From contig CP032039.1 in assembly GCA_008032935.1 (NCBI GenBank), positions 1,364,001 through 1,428,000 on the forward strand: a stretch of 64,000 nucleotides of DNA. The letters are read 5' to 3'. A program made the position numbers and the translations under genes. The number at the start of each line of letters is the position of its first letter. The stretch's first letter is position 1. A model generated the notes under the pieces. The model worked only from the letters and a program-made list of their open reading frames with translations, had not been told where the DNA came from and ran no database searches. Positions 28,088-37,595 of this stretch are shown one piece after another. This DNA comes from Helicobacter pylori. Lineage in GTDB: Bacteria; Campylobacterota; Campylobacteria; Campylobacterales; Helicobacteraceae.

Positions 28088-28194
28088 AACATTTTTAAAA
28101 CAAAAACTTCTTTTAATATTGATTTTTAAAAACAAAAAATTATCGCTTACTTTATTGCAAACTCTTCACTATTGATTGTAAAAACGGCATTTTT

Positions 28195-29445
28195 TTAAAA
28201 CAAAAACTTCCCAAAAAAGACAAAAGAACTATTTCCAAGGCTTTTTCTCGTGGCTTTAGAATTATAAGCATACACATACCCCCCACCCATATCAAAAGAC
28301 AAACTCCTATAAGTCCAAACCCTAAAGCTGCTCATTAAAGAATATTCTTGGTAATCCCCAAAAGCCACCATCGCGTCTAAACGCACCCTTTTAGTCTTAA
28401 GCCCTAAAAAAACATAGCCTGAAATGCTAGAATTTGCAAAATAAATCGCTGGCACACCGGGCGCGTTGATCCCACGGCCATAGAATTTAGTCCTGTCGTT
28501 AAAAGTCCATAGATAGCCCTTATTGTTTCTTGCCGGAACGATATAAAAACCCGTTCCAAAATTAAAAATTTGGTATTTAAAAGTTTGATCGATCAAAAAC
28601 AAACCGGCATTTTTAGCGCTTGTAGCCGCATCAGTGTTGCCGTATTGATACATGCCATGCACTAGAGTGCGCGAAGTGAAACCCTTAGCTAAAGAAGCGT
28701 CATACTCCAACTTACCCCCCACTTGCACTAAAACATTTTGGGTGGGCAAAGGCAAGCGGGTGTCCGTTAAAATAAAGGGAACGAATGTCAAATTTTTATT
28801 TTTGTATTCTGCGCCCAAAACAAACACTTCCCCCCCCACATACAAGCGTTTAGACACAGGATCATAAGACGCTAGAGCGTTTAGGGAAGTAGCGATCCGA
28901 TTCCCTTGCTCTTTATTGATTTGATGCCCATTATAAAGCATGCTATCCATAAAAATCCCAAAATAACGCATGGAATTTTGCTTGAAAGCCACAGAGACCC
29001 CTTGAATATTACCCCCTATCCAATCAAAATCCACAAAATCGGTATTGAAACGCCCTAAAGCGATTTTAAAACGCTGGTTAGTGTATTGAAGATACGCATC
29101 AGAAACATCGCCAGCGCTCAAATAAGGCTTAACGTTGTTAGGGTTACCAAAAAAATTCCCTAGACTGATGTAAAGGTTAGCCAAACGCTGTTTGTTATAA
29201 ATATTCCAAGCCCCAATAGCCCCAATACCAAAGGACCACCCATTGCTATAAGAAAAATCCACCCCAAGACGCGCTAAAGCCCCCACATAGCTGTGAGGGT
29301 TTTTTTGCGCCCCTTGATTATACAATAGCCCCAGATAGCCAAAAGGTTTGACGGCGATTTCTAAAGCTTTCAAAGACAGACCATTTAAAAAAAGGATCCC
29401 TAACGCTAAATAATAATATCTTTTCTTATTTTTCTTATATTGCAT
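28195..29445 (-). CDS. Hof/OprD-like outer-membrane protein
   Basis: A 416-residue beta-barrel porin-like protein. A signal sequence (YYLALGILFLNGLSLKA, then LEIAVKPFGYLG) precedes many alternating amphipathic strands with Gly/Tyr turns, and the last residue is Phe (FFGKFLF), the usual barrel-assembly signal. The organisation fits the Hof outer-membrane family of H. pylori rather than the Hop adhesins, which are longer and have different termini. It converges with the exonuclease gene. Substrate unknown. Confidence 0.82.
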   Translation of the reverse strand: MQYKKNKKRYYYLALGILFLNGLSLKALEIAVKPFGYLGLLYNQGAQKNPHSYVGALARLGVDFSYSNGWSFGIGAIGAWNIYNKQRLANLYISLGNFFGNPNNVKPYLSAGDVSDAYLQYTNQRFKIALGRFNTDFVDFDWIGGNIQGVSVAFKQNSMRYFGIFMDSMLYNGHQINKEQGNRIATSLNALASYDPVSKRLYVGGEVFVLGAEYKNKNLTFVPFILTDTRLPLPTQNVLVQVGGKLEYDASLAKGFTSRTLVHGMYQYGNTDAATSAKNAGLFLIDQTFKYQIFNFGTGFYIVPARNNKGYLWTFNDRTKFYGRGINAPGVPAIYFANSSISGYVFLGLKTKRVRLDAMVAFGDYQEYSLMSSFRVWTYRSLSFDMGGGYVYAYNSKATRKSLGNSSFVFFGKFLF

Positions 29446-29549
29446 TAAAAACTCATCGTGGATTTAAACCTAGTATTTTAATGAAAATTCCTTTTAATTG
29501 CGCTGAAACGGGTTTAAAATCTCCATCACCTAAAAGCATTATCAATAAA

Positions 29550-29579
29550 CTTGATTGACTAACACTAAAGATTTATGAT
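29550..29579 (+). promoter_or_regulatory. HspR operator (HAIR-like) and cbpA promoter
   Basis: CTTGATT (29550-29556), seven bases, ACTAAAG (29564-29570) matches the HspR inverted repeat CTTGAGT-N7-ACTCAAG at 12 of 14 positions with exact spacing. It lies directly upstream of a -10 TATGAT (29574-29579). HspR is encoded in the same operon, so this is an autoregulatory site. Confidence 0.65.
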
Positions 29580-29612
29580 AGTATTCTAATAAAACTATTT
29601 TAAAGGTGATCC

Positions 29613-30479
29613 ATGAGTAAGAGTTTATACCAAACTTTAAACGTGAGCGAAAACGCTAGCCAAGATGAAATCAAAAAATCCTACCGCCGTTTAGCTAGGC
29701 AATACCATCCGGATTTGAATAAAACCAAAGAAGCCGAAGAAAAATTCAAAGAAATCAACGCCGCTTATGAAATTTTAAGCGACGAAGAAAAGCGCCGCCA
29801 ATACGATCAGTTTGGCGACAACATGTTTGGGGGGCAGAATTTCAGCGATTTTGCAAGAAGCCGCAGAACTAGTGAAGATTTAGACGATATTTTAAGCTCT
29901 ATTTTTGGGAGAGGAGGCTTTTCGCAAAGATTTTCTCAAAACTCGCAAGGCTTTTCTGGCTTTAATTTTTCCAATTTCGCCCCTGAAAATTTAGACATGA
30001 CCGCCACTTTAAGTGTCTCTGTTTTAGACACCCTTTTAGGCAATAAAAAACAAGTGAGCATCAATAATGAGACCTTTAGCCTTAAAATCCCTATCGGCGT
30101 GGAAGAGGGCGAAAAAATCAGGGTTCGCAACAAGGGGAAAATGGGGCGAACGACTAGGGGCGATTTGCTCTTGCAGATCCATATTGAAGAAGATGAAATT
30201 TACAGGCGCGAGAAAGATGATATTACCCAAATCTTTGATTTACCCTTAAAAACGGCTCTTTTTGGAGGGAAAATTGAAATCGCTACTTGGCATAAAACCT
30301 TAACCCTAACCATTCCCCCTAACACCAAAGCGATGCAAAAATTCCGCATTAAAGAAAAAGGGATCAAAAACAGAAAAACTTCGCATGTGGGGGATTTGTA
30401 TTTGCAAGCTCGTTTGATCTTGCCTAAAACGGAAACGCTTTCTAATGAGTTAAAAGCGTTATTAGAAAAAGAATTGTAA
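29613..30479 (+). CDS. cbpA: DnaJ-family co-chaperone CbpA
   Basis: A 288-residue Hsp40 of the CbpA type. The J domain (residues 1-70) has the HPD motif (QYHPDLNKT) needed to stimulate DnaK. A Gly/Phe-rich linker ([20 protein letters not shown]) is followed by two C-terminal substrate-binding domains without zinc fingers. It is first in the cbpA-hspR-rarA operon, with AAAGGTGATCC before the ATG at 29613. In H. pylori CbpA modulates HspR binding. Heat-shock control by HspR is expected from the operator upstream. Confidence 0.93.
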   Translation: MSKSLYQTLNVSENASQDEIKKSYRRLARQYHPDLNKTKEAEEKFKEINAAYEILSDEEKRRQYDQFGDNMFGGQNFSDFARSRRTSEDLDDILSSIFGRGGFSQRFSQNSQGFSGFNFSNFAPENLDMTATLSVSVLDTLLGNKKQVSINNETFSLKIPIGVEEGEKIRVRNKGKMGRTTRGDLLLQIHIEEDEIYRREKDDITQIFDLPLKTALFGGKIEIATWHKTLTLTIPPNTKAMQKFRIKEKGIKNRKTSHVGDLYLQARLILPKTETLSNELKALLEKEL

Positions 30480-30488
30480 GGAGGAATC

Positions 30489-30860
30489 GTGTGCGATTAT
30501 GATGAACCGCTTTATTTAATCAGCGTTGTGGCTAAAATCTTAGGCGTGCACCCTCAAACCTTGCGCCAATACGAAAAAGAGGGTTTGATAGAGCCTAGCA
30601 GGACTGATGGGAAAATGCGCTTGTATTCCCAACGAGACATGGATAAAATCAAAACGATTTTACGCCTTACAAGGGATATGGGGGTTAATCTAGCGGGCGT
30701 GGATATTATCTTGCGTTTAAAAGAAAAGCTTGATGAATTAGACAATCTCAATAAAGAATTGCAAGACGCTCTGCAAAAACACTCTAAAAACACCAAAACC
30801 CCAACGAAAAATTTAAACACCCCTACGAATTTTTACGAATTGATTTTATTTAAAAAATGA
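30489..30860 (+). CDS. hspR: MerR-type heat-shock repressor HspR
   Basis: HspR represses the groES-groEL, hrcA-grpE-dnaK and cbpA operons of H. pylori. The N-terminal winged helix-turn-helix (ISVVAKILGVHPQTLRQYEKEGLI, residues 10-33; RTDGKMRLYSQRD after it) is of the MerR class, followed by a coiled-coil dimer helix (KEKLDELDNLNKELQDAL). GGAGG is eight bases before its GTG start at 30489, nine bases after cbpA. The last four bases overlap rarA. Confidence 0.93.
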   Translation: MCDYDEPLYLISVVAKILGVHPQTLRQYEKEGLIEPSRTDGKMRLYSQRDMDKIKTILRLTRDMGVNLAGVDIILRLKEKLDELDNLNKELQDALQKHSKNTKTPTKNLNTPTNFYELILFKK

Positions 30861-32032
30861 GCCTGACTGCACTTTTAAACCCCACAAGCCTAGAAGATTT
30901 TTTAGGCCAAGAGCATTTAATAGGGAAAGACGCCCCCTTATTTAAAGCCTTACAATCCAAACACTTCCCCCACGCTTTTTTCTATGGCCCTCCTGGCGTG
31001 GGTAAAACAAGCCTGGCTCAAATCATCGCTCGCTCCCTAGAGCACCCCATTCTTTTGTTTAATGCGACGGATTTTAAGTTAGAGGATTTGCGCCTTAAGC
31101 TTAAAAATTACCAACACGCCCTTTTAAAACCCGTTGTTTTTATTGATGAAACCCACAGATTGAATAAAACCCAACAAGAATTTTTACTCCCCATTATGGA
31201 AAAAGATCACGCTTTAATCTTAGGGGCTAGCACGCAAGATCCTAATTACAGCCTAAGCCATGCGATCCGCTCAAGAAGTTTTATTTTTGAATTAACCCCC
31301 CTAAAAAAGAACGATTTAGACAAGCTTTGCGCTAAAGCTTTAACATTACTCAAAAAACAAATAGAGCCTGACGCTAAAACCTACCTTTTAAACAACAGCG
31401 CTGGCGACGCTAGAGCGTTATTAAACCTCTTAGATTTGAGCGCTAAAATAGAAAATCCTATCACTTTAAAAACCTTGCAGTCCTTACGGCCCCATAGCCT
31501 AAATGACGGATCTTATAGCGATGATACGCATTATAACCTCACTAGCGCGTTAATCAAATCTTTAAGAGGGAGCGATGAAAACGCTTCCATTTATTATCTG
31601 GCACGCTTGATTGCTGGCGGGGAAAACCCAGAATTTATTGCCAGAAGGCTGGTGATTTTTGCGAGCGAAGATATTGGTAACGCTAACCCAAACGCCCTTA
31701 ATTTAGCCTCTTCTTGCTTGTTTTCAGTCAAACAAATCGGCTACCCTGAAGCGCGCATTATTTTAAGCCAATGCGTGATTTATCTGGCTTGTTCGCCCAA
31801 GTCTAACACGGCTTATAGAGCGATCAATCAGGCTTTGGATTGCGTTCAAAAAGGCTCACTCTACCCTATTCCTAAACACCTGCTGCCTAACGCTAAAGAC
31901 TACCTTTACCCGCATGATTATAACGGCTATGTCAAACAAGATTATTTAGAAAAACCCCTCAATTTGGTTTCTTCTCAAGGCATAGGGTTTGAAAAAACCC
32001 TTTTAGAATGGCTTGATAAGATAAGAAATTGA
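30857..32032 (+). CDS. rarA: Replication-associated recombination ATPase RarA
   Basis: An AAA+ ATPase of the RarA/MgsA/WRNIP1 family that acts at stalled replication forks. Walker A GPPGVGKTSLAQ is near residue 52; the Walker B segment reads VVFIDETHRLN, with ETH instead of the commoner EIH. Sensor 1 is GASTQDPNY and the arginine-finger region is IRSRSFIF. The C-terminal tetramerisation domain contains ARLIAGGENPEFIARRLVIFASEDIGNANP-type sequence. The start overlaps hspR (ATGA), so it shares the stress-regulated transcript. Confidence 0.92.
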   Translation: MSLTALLNPTSLEDFLGQEHLIGKDAPLFKALQSKHFPHAFFYGPPGVGKTSLAQIIARSLEHPILLFNATDFKLEDLRLKLKNYQHALLKPVVFIDETHRLNKTQQEFLLPIMEKDHALILGASTQDPNYSLSHAIRSRSFIFELTPLKKNDLDKLCAKALTLLKKQIEPDAKTYLLNNSAGDARALLNLLDLSAKIENPITLKTLQSLRPHSLNDGSYSDDTHYNLTSALIKSLRGSDENASIYYLARLIAGGENPEFIARRLVIFASEDIGNANPNALNLASSCLFSVKQIGYPEARIILSQCVIYLACSPKSNTAYRAINQALDCVQKGSLYPIPKHLLPNAKDYLYPHDYNGYVKQDYLEKPLNLVSSQGIGFEKTLLEWLDKIRN

Positions 32033-32129
32033 TCTTATAAGTTACATTAAAATGCGACAATGGTAATAAAAAATCAATATTTTTTGATTAAATTAAAATA
32101 ATAATGAGTTTTATCTATGGTTCATCGCA

Positions 32130-32146
32130 TTATTATTGTATAATAA
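32130..32146 (+). promoter_or_regulatory. Fur operator overlapping the fur promoter
   Basis: TTATTAT (32130-32136), TGT, ATAATAA (32140-32146) is a perfect 7-3-7 inverted repeat, close to the H. pylori Fur box (TAATAATnATTATTA). It contains the -10 TATAAT (32139-32144) and lies 46 bp before the fur ATG, consistent with known fur autoregulation. Confidence 0.72.
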
Positions 32147-32191
32147 TATTCTAGTTATAAAAATCATTTTACGGATAAGGGAAATATCAGC

Positions 32192-32644
32192 ATGAAAAGA
32201 TTAGAAACTTTAGAATCTATTTTAGAGCGCTTGAGGATGTCTATCAAAAAAAACGGACTCAAAAATTCAAAACAAAGAGAAGAAGTGGTAAGCGTTTTGT
32301 ATCGCAGCGGCACACACTTAAGCCCTGAAGAAATCACGCATTCTATCCGCCAAAAGGACAAAAACACCAGCATTTCTTCAGTCTATCGCATTTTGAATTT
32401 CTTAGAAAAAGAAAATTTTATCTGTGTTTTAGAGACTTCAAAAAGCGGCCGGCGTTATGAAATTGCGGCTAAAGAACACCATGATCACATCATTTGTTTA
32501 CATTGCGGTAAGATCATTGAATTTGCAGACCCTGAAATTGAAAACCGCCAGAATGAAGTCGTTAAAAAATATCAAGCCAAGCTGATTAGCCATGACATGA
32601 AAATGTTTGTGTGGTGTAAAGAATGCCAAGAGAGTGAATGTTAA
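32192..32644 (+). CDS. fur: Ferric uptake regulator
   Basis: Fur is the iron-responsive repressor, in H. pylori also active as an apo-form. It has an N-terminal winged helix (SSVYRILNFLEKENF) with an extended N-terminus typical of epsilonproteobacteria, and a C-terminal dimer and metal domain with HHDHIICLHC, then WCKECQ forming the structural CxxC zinc site. Its 150 residues match the family. ATG at 32192 follows AAGGGAAA. The promoter carries an overlapping inverted repeat fit for Fur itself. Confidence 0.95.
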   Translation: MKRLETLESILERLRMSIKKNGLKNSKQREEVVSVLYRSGTHLSPEEITHSIRQKDKNTSISSVYRILNFLEKENFICVLETSKSGRRYEIAAKEHHDHIICLHCGKIIEFADPEIENRQNEVVKKYQAKLISHDMKMFVWCKECQESEC

Positions 32645-32664
32645 AAGGTTTTAAAAAAGCTAGC

Positions 32665-33707
<1,043 letters not shown>

Positions 33708-33722
33708 TTATGATAAAAAGAT

Positions 33723-34586
33723 TTAATGTTTCAATTGTTCTAAGCGTTCTTTTTTAGTGCCAATATCTGTGATCTGAATGCCAAAATTCCCATCCACGAT
33801 CACCACTTCGCCCTTAGCGATCACCTTGTCATCTACAAGAATTTCCAAAGGGTCATTCACCAATTGATCCAACTCTACCACGCTCCCTATATCCATAGAG
33901 ACCACGTCTTTTAAAATCATCTTTTTTTGCCCGATACGCACTTTAACATTCAATTTCACATCCAAAAGCATGCTGATATTGCGGATTTCTATGTTTTCTA
34001 AAGACGCATCATGGGTTTTAATCTCTTCAGTAGCGCTCTGTGTCGTTTCTTCTTTTTCTTCTTTATGCGTTTTTTCAAATTGGCCCTCAAAAGCCGCCGT
34101 AGTCAATAAAATGATTTGGCTTTCTTTGATGGCTTCCATTTTAAAAGAAAACACCATCGCTTTAGCGTAATCTTCTTTTTTAGGAAGCTCTTTAGCGATT
34201 TCAGCGTTCGTGGTAGTGAAATTGAGTTTGGGGAGCAATTCTTGAGACTTCAAGCTCGTAGCGATCGCGCCAAAAATATTAGAAGCCATTTCTTTAAAAG
34301 CGTCTAAATCGTCATTATCCATTTCTTCCTTGCTAGCCCCCTCACCTCCTAGCATCAAATCGCTTAAAGCGGTAACTAAATCTACCGGAGCCAGTAATTC
34401 AATAGAGCTCTCTTCTTTTTCAATCGCGCTAATCTTAACCCTTGCATAAGGCGTGCTGATTAATTTCAAAAAAGATTCGTCGCTACTAGAAATTTCTTTT
34501 TCTAATCCCACGCTCGGGGCCTTACCCACTAACCCTTCTAAAGTAGAGACAATCTCTTGAATAAAAATTTTAATAAAATCTTGCAT
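33723..34586 (-). CDS. fliY: Flagellar switch protein FliY
   Basis: FliY is part of the cytoplasmic C-ring with FliM, FliG and, in this group, FliN. The N-terminal CheC-like half (about residues 1-190) includes DDLDAFKEMASNIFGAIA. An acidic linker (KEEKEETTQSATEE) leads to the C-terminal SpoA/FliN domain (MLLDVKLNVKVRIGQKKMILKDVVSMDIGSVVELDQL in two parts, then EVVIVDGNFGIQI). Its start is four bases from the fliM stop; it ends the leftward flagellar gene series. Confidence 0.93.
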   Translation of the reverse strand: MQDFIKIFIQEIVSTLEGLVGKAPSVGLEKEISSSDESFLKLISTPYARVKISAIEKEESSIELLAPVDLVTALSDLMLGGEGASKEEMDNDDLDAFKEMASNIFGAIATSLKSQELLPKLNFTTTNAEIAKELPKKEDYAKAMVFSFKMEAIKESQIILLTTAAFEGQFEKTHKEEKEETTQSATEEIKTHDASLENIEIRNISMLLDVKLNVKVRIGQKKMILKDVVSMDIGSVVELDQLVNDPLEILVDDKVIAKGEVVIVDGNFGIQITDIGTKKERLEQLKH

Positions 34587-34589
34587 TTC

Positions 34590-35654
34590 TCACTCTTCTT
34601 CTATCTTCATAATATCGCCCACTTTGCCTCTGCGCTGTTCTTCTAACATTTCTAAAATTTCTTTAGTGCGTTCTTTTTCGCTATAGACCACTTCTTTAAT
34701 TTGAATGGTTTTCCTATACCCTTGAAACCCCACGCTCGCTAAATAACGCTTTTTTTTATGCACATACACGCTCACTTCATCATTAGCGATCTTGTTCAAC
34801 CGGATAGTATCCCCCACATCTAAATCCAACATTTCTTTCAAACTCAATTCCACCGCGCCCAAAAACACGATCATATCCACGCTCACCCCGCTCAATAGCG
34901 CTTGCAATTCCTTATTGCGGCTCTTTTTAGAGTTCGTTTCTGAAAGCATCAAATCCCTACTCCCCATTTTAGAAAGAATGCTCTCAATGGAAATCACCGG
35001 GTAGCAAATGTTCATCATCCCACGACTATGCCCGATGATAATCTCTAAAACCACCATGATAGAAATTTCATTTTGAGCGACGATTTGGACCACATTCGCG
35101 CTGGATTCTTTAGCGTCAATAGTAGGAAACATCTCCACCACGGGCGACCACACTTCTTTTAAAATTTGCATCACCTGGCGTAAAATCGTATCCAATAAAT
35201 TCAATTCAATATCGCTAAACTCCCTGTTTTGATCATACGCACTCCCCTTACCTCCTAATAGTCTGTCAATCATGGGGAAAGCGATGCTAGGATTGATTTC
35301 TAAAACCCCCGTTCCTCCCATAGGCTTCATGGAAAAGACATTAAAACTCGTAGGGCTAGGCAAACTCATCAAAAATTCACCATAAGTCATTTGATCCACG
35401 CTGTGGAGCTGGATCTCTACAATAGAACGCATGATAGAAGAGACTTGACTAGAAAGATTCCTAGCCATTTTGTCATGGATACTCCTAAAAGAACGCAATT
35501 GCTCCTTACTCACACGATTAGGGCGTTTGAAATCATAGAGGGTTACGCTGTGCTGCGGGATAATATCTTTTTTTTGGACATTTTGAATATCCACATTTTC
35601 ATCAACGACTTCTAAAAGCGCATCAATTTCTTCTTGGCTTAAAATATCAGCCAT
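34590..35654 (-). CDS. fliM: Flagellar motor switch protein FliM
   Basis: FliM (354 residues) links the flagellar rotor to chemotaxis. The first residues carry the CheY-P binding peptide LSQEEIDALL. The middle domain has the usual GGTG motif (MGGTGVLEINPSIAFPMIDRLLGGKG in two parts), and the C-terminal SpoA domain (LSLKEMLDLDVGDTIRLNKIAND) binds FliN/FliY. It overlaps the fliA end by eight bases and is followed by fliY, so the switch proteins and sigma 28 are made together. Confidence 0.95.
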   Translation of the reverse strand: MADILSQEEIDALLEVVDENVDIQNVQKKDIIPQHSVTLYDFKRPNRVSKEQLRSFRSIHDKMARNLSSQVSSIMRSIVEIQLHSVDQMTYGEFLMSLPSPTSFNVFSMKPMGGTGVLEINPSIAFPMIDRLLGGKGSAYDQNREFSDIELNLLDTILRQVMQILKEVWSPVVEMFPTIDAKESSANVVQIVAQNEISIMVVLEIIIGHSRGMMNICYPVISIESILSKMGSRDLMLSETNSKKSRNKELQALLSGVSVDMIVFLGAVELSLKEMLDLDVGDTIRLNKIANDEVSVYVHKKKRYLASVGFQGYRKTIQIKEVVYSEKERTKEILEMLEEQRRGKVGDIMKIEEE

Positions 35655-36414
35655 GATCCACTCCTAAGGATTTACGCACCTTTTTAATCACTTCTTTAAT
35701 GATTTGAGAAATGCGCGATTCAGTAATGCCTAAAATCTCTTTGATCTCGCTCAAATTCAACTCTTCAAAGTAATAAAGCTGGATAAGGATTTGCTCTCGT
35801 TCGCTCATTTGATTCAACGCTTTTTGGACATGCTCTAACAGCTCTTCTGCTTCAATCTTTTTAGTGATTTCATCTTGCTCAATCGCATTGAATTGCTCAT
35901 CTATTGGCACTAACGCATAAATATCTGAAGCCGTTTTAGCTTCTCTAATCTTTTCAATATTTTCTCCTAGAGCTTCTGCTAAATACGCATCGCTAGGCTC
36001 TTTCCCATGCTCATTAAGGTGTTTGGTAATTTCAGCATCAATGCTTTTAATGAGTTTCCTGCTAGAGCGAGAAATCACATCTAAAGAACGCAAATAATCT
36101 AGCATCGCCCCATTGACACGAGTTTTAGCATACCCCCAAAAAGAATCGTTTAACGCGCTCTCATAACGCCTGGCTAATTTAATCAATTCTTCAGTGCCAA
36201 TGGAAACCAGATCGTTAAAATCAATAGAGCTGGGCAAGCGCTCTTTTAAACGAAACGCCATCGCGCGCACGGCCGGTAAATACTGGATAGCGAGATCGTC
36301 TTGATGGTGGTGTTGTTGCTTATCATAGGCGTTCAAAACCTTTTCTATATTTTTTTCGCTGGTTTCAGTTTTTTGAATTCCTTTGGGCATTCTATTTTCC
36401 ATCATCAAAATCAT
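35647..36414 (-). CDS. fliA: Flagellar sigma factor FliA (sigma 28)
   Basis: The sigma factor for late flagellar genes. Region 2 (YLPAVRAMAFRLKERLPSSID, then FWGYAKTRVNGAMLDYLRSLD), region 3 and region 4 (LNLSEIKEILGITESRISQIIKEVI helix-turn-helix) are complete. The frame starts MILMMENRMPKG; the precise start is uncertain among three nearby Met codons. It overlaps the upstream HP1033 gene by 23 bp. Activity is held by FlgM elsewhere in the genome. Confidence 0.94.
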   Translation of the reverse strand: MILMMENRMPKGIQKTETSEKNIEKVLNAYDKQQHHHQDDLAIQYLPAVRAMAFRLKERLPSSIDFNDLVSIGTEELIKLARRYESALNDSFWGYAKTRVNGAMLDYLRSLDVISRSSRKLIKSIDAEITKHLNEHGKEPSDAYLAEALGENIEKIREAKTASDIYALVPIDEQFNAIEQDEITKKIEAEELLEHVQKALNQMSEREQILIQLYYFEELNLSEIKEILGITESRISQIIKEVIKKVRKSLGVDHG

Positions 36415-36706
36415 AACTTCTAATGTATTCTAAAATACTAGCCACTTCTTTTTCTCTGTTCTTAAACTCATGGTTGAAACGAAGCAAGCTCTCTTCAGTG
36501 CCTTTTTTGTCAAAAAGACAAATATCTAAATCCGTGCAAGCGATAAAAATAGACGCAAACAACAACGCGATCAAGTATCCCCCAAGCGTGGATAACACCG
36601 TCCATAATAAAATGCTCTCTGGCTCATTGAATTTCAACACCGAAAACACTAACCCTAAAAAAAACCCTACCACAACAGAAAAATGGATAAAATTTTGAAC
36701 TCTCAT
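36392..36706 (-). CDS. Small membrane protein in flagellar operon (HP1033)
   Basis: A 104-residue protein with two N-terminal membrane helices (FIHFSVVVGFFLGLVFSV and LLWTVLSTLGGYLIALLFASIFIA) and a cytoplasmic tail. It sits between flhG and fliA with overlaps of 23 bp and a gap of 4 bp, so a role linked to flagellar assembly is plausible. No domain is recognised. Confidence 0.8.
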   Translation of the reverse strand: MRVQNFIHFSVVVGFFLGLVFSVLKFNEPESILLWTVLSTLGGYLIALLFASIFIACTDLDICLFDKKGTEESLLRFNHEFKNREKEVASILEYIRSYDFDDGK

Positions 36707-36710
36707 CAGT

Positions 36711-37595
36711 CTACCCCAAATACTTCAAAAGCCTTTTAAAAAAGCTTTTCAAACCTTCTTTTGGTATTTCTAAAGCACCGGTTTCTAATTTAGAAACCAA
36801 AAGACCCGCTATCTGATCAATGGATTGCGAAAACAAATCATTAGGGGCTATTTTTCTCAAAATTTTGCGCTCCCTCACATAGCGTTTCAATAAGGAGCTG
36901 TTTTCAATCGCCCCTAAATAGTGCAATTCTAATGAAGCGATATTGTTTTTAGCCACCTTGAATAGCCTTTCATAAGTCGCCCTGCCTTCTTTAGGTTGGG
37001 CTACCATGTTAGCGATAAGGAACAATTCGTCTTTATTTTTGGAGTTGATTTTAATGCATGCATACGCATCGGTAATCGCTGAAGGATCGGGTGTGGTAAC
37101 AATCACCACGCAATCGCTCGCATTCAAAAACGCTTGCGTAGTGGCTCCAATCCCAGCGCCTGTATCAACTACAATATAATCCAAAGAGCTTAAAACCCCC
37201 TCTTCATCCACGAATTGATCTAAAGCTTCCGCGCCGCTAATGTATTTTAAAATTTCTTCGCCACTATCCCCGGGAATTAAGCAAAGCCCGGGTTCAATCT
37301 CGCAAATGATTTCTTGCAATTTGGCTTCACCCTTTAAGGCATGCAAGATATTTTTATGGGTTTTCACCCCAAAAATCACATCTAAATTCGCTAAACCAAT
37401 ATCCGCATCAAACACCCCTACCTTATAACCTTTCTTATATAAAGAATAAGCTAAATTAGCGCTAATGTTGGATTTCCCCACGCCCCCCTTACCGCTTGTG
37501 ATAGCGATGAATTTGGTATTCCCCTTATTATCAAAAAAACTTTTGGGATTTTTAGCGTTCATAAAATTATCCAAATGGCTCGCTTGATTACTCAT
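36711..37595 (-). CDS. flhG: Flagellar number regulator FlhG (YlxH/FleN, MinD-like ATPase)
   Basis: A MinD/ParA-superfamily ATPase that with FlhF sets flagellar number and place. The deviant Walker A motif ITSGKGGVGKSNISANLA is near residue 31, with DADIGLANLD, then VDTGAGIG as Walker B and TTPDPSAITDAYA. The C-terminal amphipathic tail (GLKSFFKRLLKYLG) should bind membrane. An N-terminal segment (SNQASHLDNFM) resembles the FlhF-activating DQAxxLR motif region. The start overlaps flhF by four bases. Confidence 0.93.
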   Translation of the reverse strand: MSNQASHLDNFMNAKNPKSFFDNKGNTKFIAITSGKGGVGKSNISANLAYSLYKKGYKVGVFDADIGLANLDVIFGVKTHKNILHALKGEAKLQEIICEIEPGLCLIPGDSGEEILKYISGAEALDQFVDEEGVLSSLDYIVVDTGAGIGATTQAFLNASDCVVIVTTPDPSAITDAYACIKINSKNKDELFLIANMVAQPKEGRATYERLFKVAKNNIASLELHYLGAIENSSLLKRYVRERKILRKIAPNDLFSQSIDQIAGLLVSKLETGALEIPKEGLKSFFKRLLKYLG

